Shown here: piece after piece, positions 6,245 through 12,612 of the stretch
Numbering within the stretch: position 1 is the first letter of the stretch
Layout of the letters: each line of letters starts with the position of its first letter
Made by a program: the position numbers and the translations under genes
The notes under the pieces: generated by a model
What the model was told of the DNA's origin: nothing
Databases searched by the model: none
Seen by the model: the letters and a program-made list of their open reading frames with translations, nothing else
Virus record (IMG/VR): IMGVR_UViG_3300010970_000028
Coordinates: 1-35,838 of that record
Length of the DNA: 35,838 nucleotides
From: a virus
Direction: 5' to 3' (one strand)

Positions 6245-7653
6245 AGTTGTTCTACCTCGTTTATTCTTTTACCGATCCACGCCATCACAGGCACGGCCAT
6301 TGAGTTGCCCAGCGCCTTGTACCTCGGACCGTCAGGAGTCGCCTTGCCCTTACTCATAATGTCCGTGTAAGTATCGGGAAAGCCTTGCAGCCTCTCGCAC
6401 TCCACAGGTGTGAGTCTGCGAACTGCCATTGACGCTTGCAATACCGAATACACCTGTTGCGTCACCTCAGATGACTGTGGCGATCTGCTTGGATCGTTGG
6501 CTGCTGTAAGTGTTGGGGCGACAACCGTAGGCTGCGCCACCGTATTGTCAAATACTCCACCAGCGGCACAACGCAATGCAGTAACAGTATCTGATGTTGT
6601 TTGGTTGTAAGCATCAAAGGCAATGGGTTGCGCCACCGCATGGCTATGCGCCTTGGTAAGTGTTGGGCATGGGTCGCCTTCCTTGCCAATTCCACTACCC
6701 ATGCGGCCTTCTTTATCGCCTGGTCTGCCTTGCATTGCCATTGTGTTAAGTGGGATTGGCTGCGCCACATTTGTACCAATGCCAGCCTTTGTCATCGTGC
6801 TTGATACATCAGTCTCGCTGACATACAAACCACCATTGGGTCGGTCTGACCTTGTCCCATTGGCATCGCAAAAGGTGATGTTGTAGGCAATGGGTTGCGT
6901 TATCACCGGCACATTCCCACCGCCAGTTCCAAATTTGCTTGTGACGGTGCTGCAAGTCTCACCAAGGTCACGGACACGGCTGTCTTGACCATGCATTTCA
7001 TAAACAGGCTGAGTTATTAAGTCTTCGGTTTCAAAGTCGTAACGCTGGCCAGCGCCTCTTGTAAGGCACTTGGCAGGGTCTTCCCTCTTTTTTCGGCTCG
7101 GCGCAGGATTCCCTGACAGGCTTTCTCGCTCAAAAAGAACCGCTGCGGCACGTCTCCAGTCTCCAAGGTATCCGACAACGAACACACGTCTGCGTCTTTG
7201 GGCCACTCCGAAGTACTGAGCGTCAAGAATCCTGTATGCGAACCCATACCCGAGTTCGCCCAGCGCCCCGAGGAAGACTCCAAAATCTTTTCCTCCGTTA
7301 GATGACAGGACGCCAGGGACGTTTTCCCAAACAATCCACTTGGGTTTATATTGGTCAGCAATGGCAAGATAGGTAAGCATGAGGTTGCCACGAGGGTCAT
7401 CCAGTCCCTTTCGTAGTCCGGCGACTGAGAAAGATTGGCAGGGAGTTCCTCCAACGAGAAGATCGACATCTGAGACATTTGTCCATTCCTTAAATTTTGT
7501 CATGTCACCCAAGTTGGGTGTGTTTGGGTAGTGGTGGGCGAGTACCTCAGATGGGAATCTTTCGATCTCTGAGTACGCTACTGCCTCCCATCCAAGTGGA
7601 TGCCACGCTACCGTTGCCGCTTCTATGCCACTGCAAAGTGATAGATATTTCAT
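6226..7653 (-). CDS. C5-cytosine DNA methyltransferase with repeated target-recognition region
   Basis: A 475-residue enzyme that transfers a methyl group from S-adenosylmethionine to cytosine C5. Visible motifs are I (SLCSGIEAATVAW, 5-17), IV with catalytic C72 (GGTPCQSFSVAG), VI (WENVPG, 109-114), VIII (FGVAQRRRRVFVVG), IX-like (RLTPVECERLQGFP) and X (YKALGNSMAVPV). Between VIII and IX, residues 218-376 hold four diverged modules of 32-45 residues, each ending in TQPI, AQPI or AQPT and containing a T-(V/M/L)-T core. This resembles multi-module recognition regions of phage methyltransferases. It has no visible partner endonuclease, so a protective role is likely. No ribosome site is seen, and a terminator lies just upstream, so expression may be low or depend on readthrough. 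Confidence 0.94.
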   Translation of the reverse strand: MKYLSLCSGIEAATVAWHPLGWEAVAYSEIERFPSEVLAHHYPNTPNLGDMTKFKEWTNVSDVDLLVGGTPCQSFSVAGLRKGLDDPRGNLMLTYLAIADQYKPKWIVWENVPGVLSSNGGKDFGVFLGALGELGYGFAYRILDAQYFGVAQRRRRVFVVGYLGDWRRAAAVLFERESLSGNPAPSRKKREDPAKCLTRGAGQRYDFETEDLITQPVYEMHGQDSRVRDLGETCSTVTSKFGTGGGNVPVITQPIAYNITFCDANGTRSDRPNGGLYVSETDVSSTMTKAGIGTNVAQPIPLNTMAMQGRPGDKEGRMGSGIGKEGDPCPTLTKAHSHAVAQPIAFDAYNQTTSDTVTALRCAAGGVFDNTVAQPTVVAPTLTAANDPSRSPQSSEVTQQVYSVLQASMAVRRLTPVECERLQGFPDTYTDIMSKGKATPDGPRYKALGNSMAVPVMAWIGKRINEVEQLCKPNK

Positions 7654-7671
7654 AGTTATATTTTTTAGAGG

Positions 7672-7701
7672 AAAAAAAAGCCGAGGCTGCTACACCTCGG
7701 C
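7672..7701 (-). terminator. Intrinsic terminator after the SSB gene
   Basis: On the minus strand, GCCGAGG, an 8-base loop and CCTCGGC form a perfect 7-bp stem followed directly by eight T. It lies 15 bases after the SSB stop and 18 bases before the methyltransferase start, so it would end or attenuate leftward transcription between recombination and replication genes. Confidence 0.88.
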
Positions 7702-7716
7702 GTTCGGGACTACAGA

Positions 7717-8280
7717 TTAAAACATCTCGTCCTCGTCCTCCACCACCGCAGCCTTCGCCGGTGCTGTGCGCACTGGCTGTGGTGCTTGCTCTACTGGTGC
7801 TGCCGCAGCGTCCATGCCCTCGGGACGCGCGACCCAGTTCACCAACTCGAACTGAGGGATGCGGGTCGTGCCCTTTCCGATCTTCTCCAACTTGGAACCC
7901 TTGTACTCAACCACGGGCAATTTGCCTGGGTTGGCGGCACGTTCAGCGTCGCAGGCCTTGTACAGGAGTTCGAGTCCCATGTTAGGACCCACACCGTTGG
8001 ATGACCACTCGGCTGCACCGATCTCCTTGTTGTACAGGGTGACCATGAACCCGCGCTTATGCTCAGGCGTTGGCTGCGGACCCTTGCGTCCGAGAGACGC
8101 GTCAGGGTTCCACTCGCGCTGACCGACGGCCAGCAAGAGCCAGCCAGTCTGCACCGCGTCGATGTCGAATACGACCTTCTTGAGTTGGATTTCCTCGTTG
8201 TTGGAGTTTGTCCAGGCGTTGGCCTGTGGTGAGAAACGGATGTAGTTACCGCTGCCGCCGGAGGATGATAAATTTAGCAT
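7717..8280 (-). CDS. Single-stranded DNA-binding protein (putative)
   Basis: A 187-residue protein with a beta-rich, OB-fold-like body (NYIRFSPQANAWT, KKVVFDIDAVQTGWLLLAV, RGFMVTLYN). It has a Pro/Ala-rich linker (about 155-180) and an acidic tail ending EDEDEMF. A short acidic tip with a terminal Phe is the hallmark of SSB proteins and of phage T7 gp2.5, where it recruits partners. It lies between the nuclease and the primase-helicase in the replication block, and a strong terminator follows it, so it may be the most abundant product of the upstream part. The OB fold is inferred; the tail and context are what can be seen. Confidence 0.78.
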   Translation of the reverse strand: MLNLSSSGGSGNYIRFSPQANAWTNSNNEEIQLKKVVFDIDAVQTGWLLLAVGQREWNPDASLGRKGPQPTPEHKRGFMVTLYNKEIGAAEWSSNGVGPNMGLELLYKACDAERAANPGKLPVVEYKGSKLEKIGKGTTRIPQFELVNWVARPEGMDAAAAPVEQAPQPVRTAPAKAAVVEDEDEMF

Positions 8281-8330
8281 TTCGCTTTTCGCTTTCAGAG
8301 TTATGTGACTAAGTCGTCACGGGGTGGTGA

Positions 8331-9401
8331 TTATTGTCCAAGTCCAACTGCTTTGGCAAGCGTTAAACCTGAAGATTCTTTTTTGGTGATGTTCTCAAGG
8401 ACGTGCTTCTTGTCCTTGCCCAAGAGTTTCTCTGCCGCCGCAGGAGAAATCACCTCGGTCAGCATGAGTTTGCTGTGTTCTATTCCCGCATCCTCCAGCG
8501 CCACTACCGCCGCGGCCTCATCGATCCACTTGCGCGTTGCGCGCTTTGGTGACAGTTGCCAGCCTGACAGGACACCGCCCTCTTCCAATACCTTCGTGGC
8601 GTGCTTGCGCAGCGCCGCGATGAAGTCCTCAACCATGTCAGCCCTGGCCAGCAGGTCGCTGACCACTTCAGGAGCGAGGGTCTTGACATCCAACTTGACG
8701 GGAATCAGTTCCAACGCCTTTGTCTGCGCGGGGCAGATCACCTTGGCTGGGCAGTAGCGGCACGCGTCAGTGGATGGCTTTGGCTGGGCGTCTTTGTTTG
8801 CTGACTCAGCGATCGCAGGAATCAGAACGTCGGCCTTCCAACTGTTCAACTCATCCACCGTCATGGTGTGGGTGCGAGTTGGACCTGAGTGCGGCTGGAT
8901 GATGGACAGCCTGACAGTCTCCACGGGCTTGGACTTGATCTTGGCAAGCGTACCCAGCGCGTAAATCTTCATCTGATCGCTGTCAGCGTCCACGTACCCT
9001 CGTCCAGTCTTTAGGTCGGCTATCTCAAGGATGCCATTGCCAAACCCGATCACGTCCGCAGTCCCGCCCAACTTAACAGCCGTGTTGTCAATCACCGTCA
9101 CGTACTGCTCGACCTTGACGGCTCCAAGTTCTGCCTGGAGTGCTGTGATGTGGTCAAGGTGAGCCTGGGCGAACTCCACGTTCTCCTGAGTCATCGTGAT
9201 GCCCTCGACGGACTTGCCAAGGTAGGCGTCAGCCCTCTCGCCAGTCCCGCAGCACTTCTCGGCCAGGGCATGGATGGCAGTTCCGATCTGCGCGGCCTCA
9301 CCAGCGGGTTCGTAGGGTACGCCTTCAGAGAGTCGTACAGATGCGGGGCAGGCAATCCAGCGTGAGGCTGAACTTGGCCGTAGGATTATTTTGTTCGCCA
9401 T
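8331..9401 (-). CDS. PD-(D/E)XK exonuclease with Cas4-like Fe-S cysteines (DUF2800-like)
   Basis: A 356-residue nuclease of the RecB/Cas4 type. Motifs: SASRWIACPASVRLSEG with C18, an upstream histidine (H44 in GTAIHALAEK), GGTADVI (D116) and EIADLKTGRG (D129-x-K131). A late cluster C214-x2-C217-x5-C223 follows. One early cysteine plus three late ones is the iron-sulfur staple arrangement of Cas4/AddB nucleases. The family degrades DNA ends, and in phages this often supports recombination or host DNA breakdown. It overlaps the small gene upstream by 16 bases and sits between RuvC-like and SSB-like genes, which fits recombination. No annealing protein was recognised nearby. Confidence 0.88.
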   Translation of the reverse strand: MANKIILRPSSASRWIACPASVRLSEGVPYEPAGEAAQIGTAIHALAEKCCGTGERADAYLGKSVEGITMTQENVEFAQAHLDHITALQAELGAVKVEQYVTVIDNTAVKLGGTADVIGFGNGILEIADLKTGRGYVDADSDQMKIYALGTLAKIKSKPVETVRLSIIQPHSGPTRTHTMTVDELNSWKADVLIPAIAESANKDAQPKPSTDACRYCPAKVICPAQTKALELIPVKLDVKTLAPEVVSDLLARADMVEDFIAALRKHATKVLEEGGVLSGWQLSPKRATRKWIDEAAAVVALEDAGIEHSKLMLTEVISPAAAEKLLGKDKKHVLENITKKESSGLTLAKAVGLGQ

Positions 9402-9607
9402 GTGTTTCTTTCGTTGTCCGTGTCGTTGATAAGTATTTGGTACGCTAACTTGCGCACCTCGGTGCTGACAGCGTGACCCAAGTCTTCGGGGTCAAGCATT
9501 CGTTTGAGCAGCACGGTCTTCTGACCCGACTGGTGGCGCTCGTTCTCCAACTGCGTCCCCAGGTAGATGATGTGGTCACGCATGACCTTGATCTCGTCTG
9601 TTGTCAC
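9386..9607 (-). CDS. Small charged helical protein, unknown
   Basis: A 73-residue protein starting with GTG (MTTDEIKVMRDHIIYLG) that overlaps the stop of the RuvC-like gene (GTGA). It is rich in charged residues and probably helical throughout (QLENERHQSGQKTVLLKRML, HAVSTEVRKLAYQIL). It has no cysteines or membrane segment and no family was recognised. Tight overlaps on both sides (4 and 16 bases) make it a real member of the recombination operon, perhaps an accessory factor for the nuclease or resolvase. Confidence 0.75.
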   Translation of the reverse strand: MTTDEIKVMRDHIIYLGTQLENERHQSGQKTVLLKRMLDPEDLGHAVSTEVRKLAYQILINDTDNERNTWRTK

Positions 9608-10077
9608 TTCGCCAACTCCCTCAAGTACCAGTACCCAATCAGCACAGCGTCAGCCCTGCCGTCGTCCTTTACGCGTGAGAACTTCTCGCTGTGTGATGGG
9701 TACAGTTCCATCGCCCGATGCCGAGACGCGTCCTTGCCAATGCCACGCGTGATGCCGCGAGTCCACACCGCCGGCTGCACGTAGGTGATCGGAACCATCA
9801 AGGCGGCCAAGACTCCCTCGACAAGCCCAGCGCTGCGGCCGAAGGAGAACATTGAACTCACGCCCTGACCAGGCATCGCGGCCACCTTCTCGATCACCGC
9901 GTGATCTGCCTTGAGTTCAATGATGAGAGTGGCCAGCCCCTGCGCAGATACTTGACGCTTCTGAGTCTTACCGCGCATCACGGTCACGACTGGCATATCT
10001 GCCACGGACTCAAGTACGCCGTCAATGTGCAGGGCGATGGCGCCGCTCATACCTGGGTCAATAGAGATGATCCTCAC
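9604..10077 (-). CDS. RuvC-like Holliday junction resolvase
   Basis: A 157-residue RNase H-fold nuclease. RIISIDPGMSGAIAL places the first catalytic acid at D7. AVIEKVAAMPGQG supplies E63, and the C-terminal KDDGRADAVLIGYW supplies D138/D139 and D143, matching the D-E-D-D order of RuvC. The length is close to that of cellular RuvC (about 170). It starts at GTG, which overlaps the repressor stop (GTGA) and has GAGG 7 bases upstream. It probably resolves branched recombination or replication DNA before packaging. Confidence 0.87.
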   Translation of the reverse strand: MRIISIDPGMSGAIALHIDGVLESVADMPVVTVMRGKTQKRQVSAQGLATLIIELKADHAVIEKVAAMPGQGVSSMFSFGRSAGLVEGVLAALMVPITYVQPAVWTRGITRGIGKDASRHRAMELYPSHSEKFSRVKDDGRADAVLIGYWYLRELAK

Positions 10078-10313
10078 TTGACGGCCTCATCCATGTTCTT
10101 GGCCAACTGCGTCATGCGTGCCGAGATCAGCGCGTCAACAGCCTCATTGAGCTTGATGATTGACGAGTACAGCGGGACGGTCTTGCCTGTTGTCCAGCGT
10201 GAGAGTTGGGCTGGGTCAATGTTGGCCACCCTGCCCACGTCGGAGAGCCGAAACCCTGCCGACTTTGCGCGATCCTTGATCGCTTGAATTGCTTGTTGTG
10301 TCGATGTGTACAT
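10074..10313 (-). CDS. XRE/Cro-type helix-turn-helix regulator
   Basis: A 79-residue protein. The HTH is visible in GFRLSDVGRVANIDPAQLSR, followed by WTTGKTVPLYSS, the usual shape of small Cro/CI-like regulators. The C terminus (ISARMTQLAKNMDEAVK) is helical. I chose the ATG at 10313. The frame stays open to 10505, but that extension would run through two hairpins and a plus-strand promoter and has no protein-like character. It is the first gene of the leftward block, next to the divergent control region, so it probably represses one or both early promoters. Confidence 0.8.
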   Translation of the reverse strand: MYTSTQQAIQAIKDRAKSAGFRLSDVGRVANIDPAQLSRWTTGKTVPLYSSIIKLNEAVDALISARMTQLAKNMDEAVK

Positions 10314-10358
10314 GATTGCGATGTTAACCTCAAGTTGATAAACAGCGCAAGTGTACAG

Positions 10359-10386
10359 AAAAAAGGGGAGAGCGTGAACTCTCCCC
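10359..10386 (-). terminator. Intrinsic terminator upstream of the repressor gene
   Basis: Read leftward, GGGGAGAG, a 6-base loop and CTCTCCCC form a perfect 8-bp stem followed by six T. It lies 45 bases before the repressor start, with no gene to its right on this strand. It therefore acts on a short leader transcript from the divergent region, as an attenuator, small-RNA 3' end or insulator. Confidence 0.85.
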
Positions 10387-10396
10387 GAAGGCAACT

Positions 10397-10417
10397 GCGA
10401 GGGAAACAAGACCTCGC
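10397..10417. other. Second hairpin in the divergent region
   Basis: GCGAGG and CCTCGC pair around a 9-base loop, 10 bases from the terminator at 10359-10386. A leftward transcript would carry both hairpins in a row, as in an attenuator leader or small RNA. There is no T run, so it is not a terminator itself. Confidence 0.5.
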
Positions 10418-10460
10418 GGTGGTATTTTACAGCAGAATAGTTGACTAAAATGTATTGGTA

Positions 10461-10490
10461 TTGACGACTTGTGCAAAACAGGATTACAAT
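10461..10490 (+). promoter_or_regulatory. Sigma70-like promoter of the plus-strand cassette
   Basis: TTGACG (10461-10466) and TACAAT (10485-10490) are separated by 18 bases; each differs from the consensus at one base. Transcription would start near 10497, about 38 bases before the first good start codon at 10535. Another TTGAC lies 20 bases upstream (10441), which could be an overlapping promoter or part of an operator. It is the only clear promoter in front of the fifteen-gene cassette. Confidence 0.6.
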
Positions 10491-10534
10491 TCTAATCAAT
10501 GACACACCGTCAGATGCAACTCAAAGGAAACAAG

Positions 10535-10693
10535 ATGACTGAACAAGAAGAAAAGAAACTCACGGAGCAGGTCGAAGACCTCGCCCAACTCATGCGCGAA
10601 CTGGCCATTGAGCGCCGCCAGGTTATGGAGCAGAATAGTTTTCTACGAGCCATTGGCTCACTTAACGATGGAGTACGAAATGAATACATTTAA
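10535..10693 (+). CDS. Small coiled-coil protein, first gene of plus-strand cassette
   Basis: A 52-residue, highly charged protein (MTEQEEKKLTEQVEDLAQLM) with heptad-like Leu/Val spacing, probably one long helix or coiled coil. I chose the ATG at 10535 because AAAGGA sits 7 bases upstream; an in-frame ATG at 10499 lies too close to the predicted transcription start. It is the promoter-proximal gene of the rightward operon and overlaps the next gene by 14 bases. No family recognised. Confidence 0.7.
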   Translation: MTEQEEKKLTEQVEDLAQLMRELAIERRQVMEQNSFLRAIGSLNDGVRNEYI

Positions 10694-10763
10694 GGACTAC
10701 GCCCTGGCCATCGCCATCGGCATCGCGCTGGCAGCATCACTCGTTCAGTGGTGGTCAACATGA
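10680..10763 (+). CDS. 27-residue single-pass membrane peptide
   Basis: A very short gene encoding a short polar N terminus (MNTFKDY) and one hydrophobic helix (ALAIAIGIALAASLV) ending QWWST. GGAG lies 6 bases before the ATG. Its start overlaps the preceding gene and its stop overlaps the next ATG (ATGA), so the translation signals are complete despite the size. Small one-helix peptides in early phage operons often bind or disturb host membrane proteins; no specific role is visible here. Confidence 0.7.
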   Translation: MNTFKDYALAIAIGIALAASLVQWWST

Positions 10764-11026
10764 GCGAGCCAATGCAAAAAGATATAGACGCTGTCGTGGC
10801 GTTGATGGCTCCACCCTCAAACAGCACAGGACTGCTCACCGCTCGTGACGTTCAGGACATCGTGCGCCGTGCAGCGTCAAAGGGAGCCTTGATCGGCTGG
10901 CTGGCCGCTGAGAAGGACACCCGCGAACGCATGGCACGGACTCTCGCCCAGGTCGAGTACGAGAACCAGTGCAACAAGGACCGCGTGAAGGAGTTGGAGA
11001 TGGAGATCATTGGGTTGCAGCGATGA
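10760..11026 (+). CDS. Unknown protein, 88 residues
   Basis: Starts at the ATG that overlaps the stop of the membrane peptide (ATGA), not at the earlier in-frame ATG at 10748. The protein begins MSEPMQKDIDAVVALMAPPS and has a helical region ARDVQDIVRRAASKGALIGW. It ends in a charged coiled coil (RMARTLAQVEYENQCNKDRV through ELEMEIIGLQR). No catalytic or metal motif is seen and no family was recognised. Tight coupling on both sides supports it as a real gene. Confidence 0.75.
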   Translation: MSEPMQKDIDAVVALMAPPSNSTGLLTARDVQDIVRRAASKGALIGWLAAEKDTRERMARTLAQVEYENQCNKDRVKELEMEIIGLQR

Positions 11027-11487
11027 GAAAGCGCAGCAAGTACAGGCCAAAACCACAACTGCCTGACCCACTGGCGTGGGTCTTGAACGGGCTAAAGCCG
11101 ATCGCAGAGGCTGGCATTGTGGATGTGCAGATCAAGAACCACAACGCCATCGACGCCCTTAGACGTGGCGCCGCCACCCGCCTTGACATCGACTACATCA
11201 TCGAGGCGTTTAACGTGATGGAGGCGCTGTCTCGGCTCGGCGTGGCCGCGTCCTACAAGGACGAGATCAAGACAGCGCAGGACGCGCTATTCACAGCCGT
11301 CAAGCGTGGCGTTGGCAGCGGACGGTACGTGCTGAAGGCAGCCGAACTGAACGCGATCAACTTGGGGATGGAAATCCACGACGCCCAGGTCGAGGTGACG
11401 TCCATTGCCACGATGGAGAAGGCGATGGACATCGTCCTCGGAGAGTTCAAGAAAAAACGAATGCGAGTCATACAGGAGACAACATGA
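11023..11487 (+). CDS. Conserved phage hypothetical protein, 154 residues
   Basis: Starts with MRKRSKYRPKPQLPDPLAWV at the ATGA junction; a longer version from 10969 would overlap the previous gene deeply. The rest is predicted helical (HNAIDALRRGAATRLDIDYI, EAFNVMEALSRLGVAASYKD, ATMEKAMDIVLGEFKKKRMR). There are no cysteines or membrane segments. The N-terminal basic and Pro-rich style and the order of helices resemble small proteins seen in early regions of proteobacterial phages, but no function is known. It could bind nucleic acid through its basic ends; this is a guess. Confidence 0.8.
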   Translation: MRKRSKYRPKPQLPDPLAWVLNGLKPIAEAGIVDVQIKNHNAIDALRRGAATRLDIDYIIEAFNVMEALSRLGVAASYKDEIKTAQDALFTAVKRGVGSGRYVLKAAELNAINLGMEIHDAQVEVTSIATMEKAMDIVLGEFKKKRMRVIQETT

Positions 11488-11690
11488 GCAAGATAAGAAT
11501 CCAACTAGTTGAAGAAGAAGAGACACCGACACCGTTTGAAAGGATGTGGGACTACTTCATCACGTTCCTAAAGTGCGTCGGCATCTTTGCCGCCATCTGC
11601 TTTGCTTTGGGCTACTTCAGCGTGAACCAGGTCCAGGCCAAGCAGTGCGAGTCAACCAAAACAGTTTTAGCAAGGAGCATATTCAAATGA
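11484..11690 (+). CDS. Small membrane protein, 68 residues
   Basis: A charged N terminus (MSKIRIQLVEEEETPTPFER) is followed by one membrane helix at about residues 25-46 (YFITFLKCVGIFAAICFALG). A polar tail (VQAKQCESTKTVLARS) follows. CAGGAG lies 5 bases before the ATG, which overlaps the upstream stop. It may interact with the host inner membrane. It does not look like a holin, which usually has two or three helices or a charged tail, and it is far from the lysis genes. Confidence 0.75.
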   Translation: MSKIRIQLVEEEETPTPFERMWDYFITFLKCVGIFAAICFALGYFSVNQVQAKQCESTKTVLARSIFK

Positions 11691-11875
11691 CACCAGCATT
11701 TCCGATAAACGCAATGACTACCGATGAAGGCATGACCCTGCGTGATTACTTTGCAGCCGCACTTGTTAAGTCAGGAACTGTATTCCCTGAAAGTTTTCCA
11801 ATAAACACACCGGACCGTGTTGCGAAACAAGCGTATGAATTAGCAGACGCCATGATGAAAGCGAGGGAAGCATGA
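11687..11875 (+). CDS. Small conserved phage protein (GMTLRDYFAA type)
   Basis: A 62-residue protein whose string DEGMTLRDYFAAALVKSG followed by VAKQAYELADAMMKAREA is a pattern I recognise from many small proteins of proteobacterial phages and prophages. No function is known for them. AAGGAG lies 9 bases before the ATG, and start and stop overlap the neighbours by ATGA. It is likely soluble and helical. The fragment upstream in the same frame lies inside the previous gene and is not part of it. Confidence 0.8.
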   Translation: MTPAFPINAMTTDEGMTLRDYFAAALVKSGTVFPESFPINTPDRVAKQAYELADAMMKAREA

Positions 11876-12042
11876 GAGTACGAGTAAGGTTTGACCCAAG
11901 AGGTTATTGGATTATTGAAACCAAACGCTGGTATGACTTTTTCTGGATGATTGCAGATTCCGTTACAGGAAACAACGCCTATGAACGCGCTCACTTTTAC
12001 GCACGGGCATTGAAGTACCCACAAACCGAGGAGATCAAATGA
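11872..12042 (+). CDS. Small basic aromatic protein, 56 residues
   Basis: A short gene found from its junctions. It starts at the ATG overlapping the preceding stop, with GAGG 5 bases upstream, and its TGA overlaps the next ATG. The protein (MRVRVRFDPRGYWIIETKRW ... ALKYPQTEEIK) is basic at the N terminus and rich in Tyr, Trp and Phe. It is probably a small beta-alpha fold. Comparable short proteins occur in phage early regions, but no function can be given. Confidence 0.72.
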   Translation: MRVRVRFDPRGYWIIETKRWYDFFWMIADSVTGNNAYERAHFYARALKYPQTEEIK

Positions 12043-12275
12043 AATTTCGTAAAAAGCCCGTAGTCATTGATGCTACGCAATTTTGGATTAACACGCCTGA
12101 TGGCTGGCCTGTTGGTGTTTACAAAGACAGCACTTCACCCACTGGGTATAGGATTGACACGCTTGAGGGCAGTTACGAAGTAACTGAGGGCGACTGGATT
12201 ATCACTGGCGTGAAGGGTGAGCACTACCCATGCAAGCCTGACATTTTTGAAATGACTTACGAGGTAGCAGAATGA
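12039..12275 (+). CDS. Widespread small phage protein (MKFRKKPVVIDA type)
   Basis: A 78-residue protein with the well-known pattern KFRKKPVVIDATQFW ... GYRIDTLEGSYEVTEGDWII followed by GVKGEHYPCKPDIFEMTYE. It occurs in very many phages of Gram-negative and Gram-positive bacteria, without an established function. The length is normal. GAGGAG lies 5 bases before the ATG. The motif TLEG...GDWIITG.KGE suggests a compact beta-rich fold. Its location among small early genes is typical. Confidence 0.85.
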   Translation: MKFRKKPVVIDATQFWINTPDGWPVGVYKDSTSPTGYRIDTLEGSYEVTEGDWIITGVKGEHYPCKPDIFEMTYEVAE

Positions 12276-12484
12276 ACCACATTAAACAAGTATGGCAATG
12301 GATGAGCAATCACTGGGTTATGCCTACCCCTGCGGAGTTAGTGGCAGAGGAACTGATACACGCACAGCGTAGCAAGCTGCGCCACCAGTCAGCACAGGAG
12401 TACCACGCAGCCATCGTTGCCTATAACGTAGCACGAATTAAACGCTTGGAGTCCCTGACCGTAAAGCAGGAGGTGGTGGAATGA
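12272..12484 (+). CDS. Unknown small protein, 70 residues
   Basis: A mostly helical protein (MNHIKQVWQWMSNHWVMPTP ... ELVAEELIHAQRSKLRHQSA ... YHAAIVAYNVARIKRLESL). The segment from PTPAELVAEELIHAQR to YHAAIVAYN resembles short phage proteins that begin with a P-T-x-x-E-L motif, function unknown. GAGG lies 7 bases before the ATG, and both ends overlap neighbours by ATGA. No membrane helix is present despite several Trp residues near the N terminus. Confidence 0.75.
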   Translation: MNHIKQVWQWMSNHWVMPTPAELVAEELIHAQRSKLRHQSAQEYHAAIVAYNVARIKRLESLTVKQEVVE

Positions 12485-12612
12485 CTACAACAGAACAATT
12501 GATATTGCTTGGGACAATTTGGGTGGCTCCTCACTCTCACAAGGGTTACGCCTTTACTGTTGGGGGCATCATTTTCCTCGTGGTTTTCTGCAAAGAAATG
12601 GGGTGGATATGA
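12481..12612 (+). CDS. 43-residue membrane peptide
   Basis: A short gene found from its junctions. It starts at the ATGA overlap with a very strong AGGAGG 7 bases upstream and ends by overlapping the next ATG. The sequence (MTTTEQLILLGTIWVAPHSH ... GYAFTVGGIIFLVVFCKEMG) has one clear hydrophobic helix near residues 25-37 and a weaker hydrophobic stretch at 7-16. It is the second or third likely membrane peptide of this cassette. The role is unknown. Confidence 0.7.
   Translation: MTTTEQLILLGTIWVAPHSHKGYAFTVGGIIFLVVFCKEMGWI

Noticed and set aside
10314-10505. N-terminal extension of the repressor frame up to 10505 (64 more codons)
   Set aside because: It would cover a terminator hairpin, a second hairpin and a plus-strand promoter. 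Its sequence is not protein-like, and the ATG at 10313 gives a normal small regulator.
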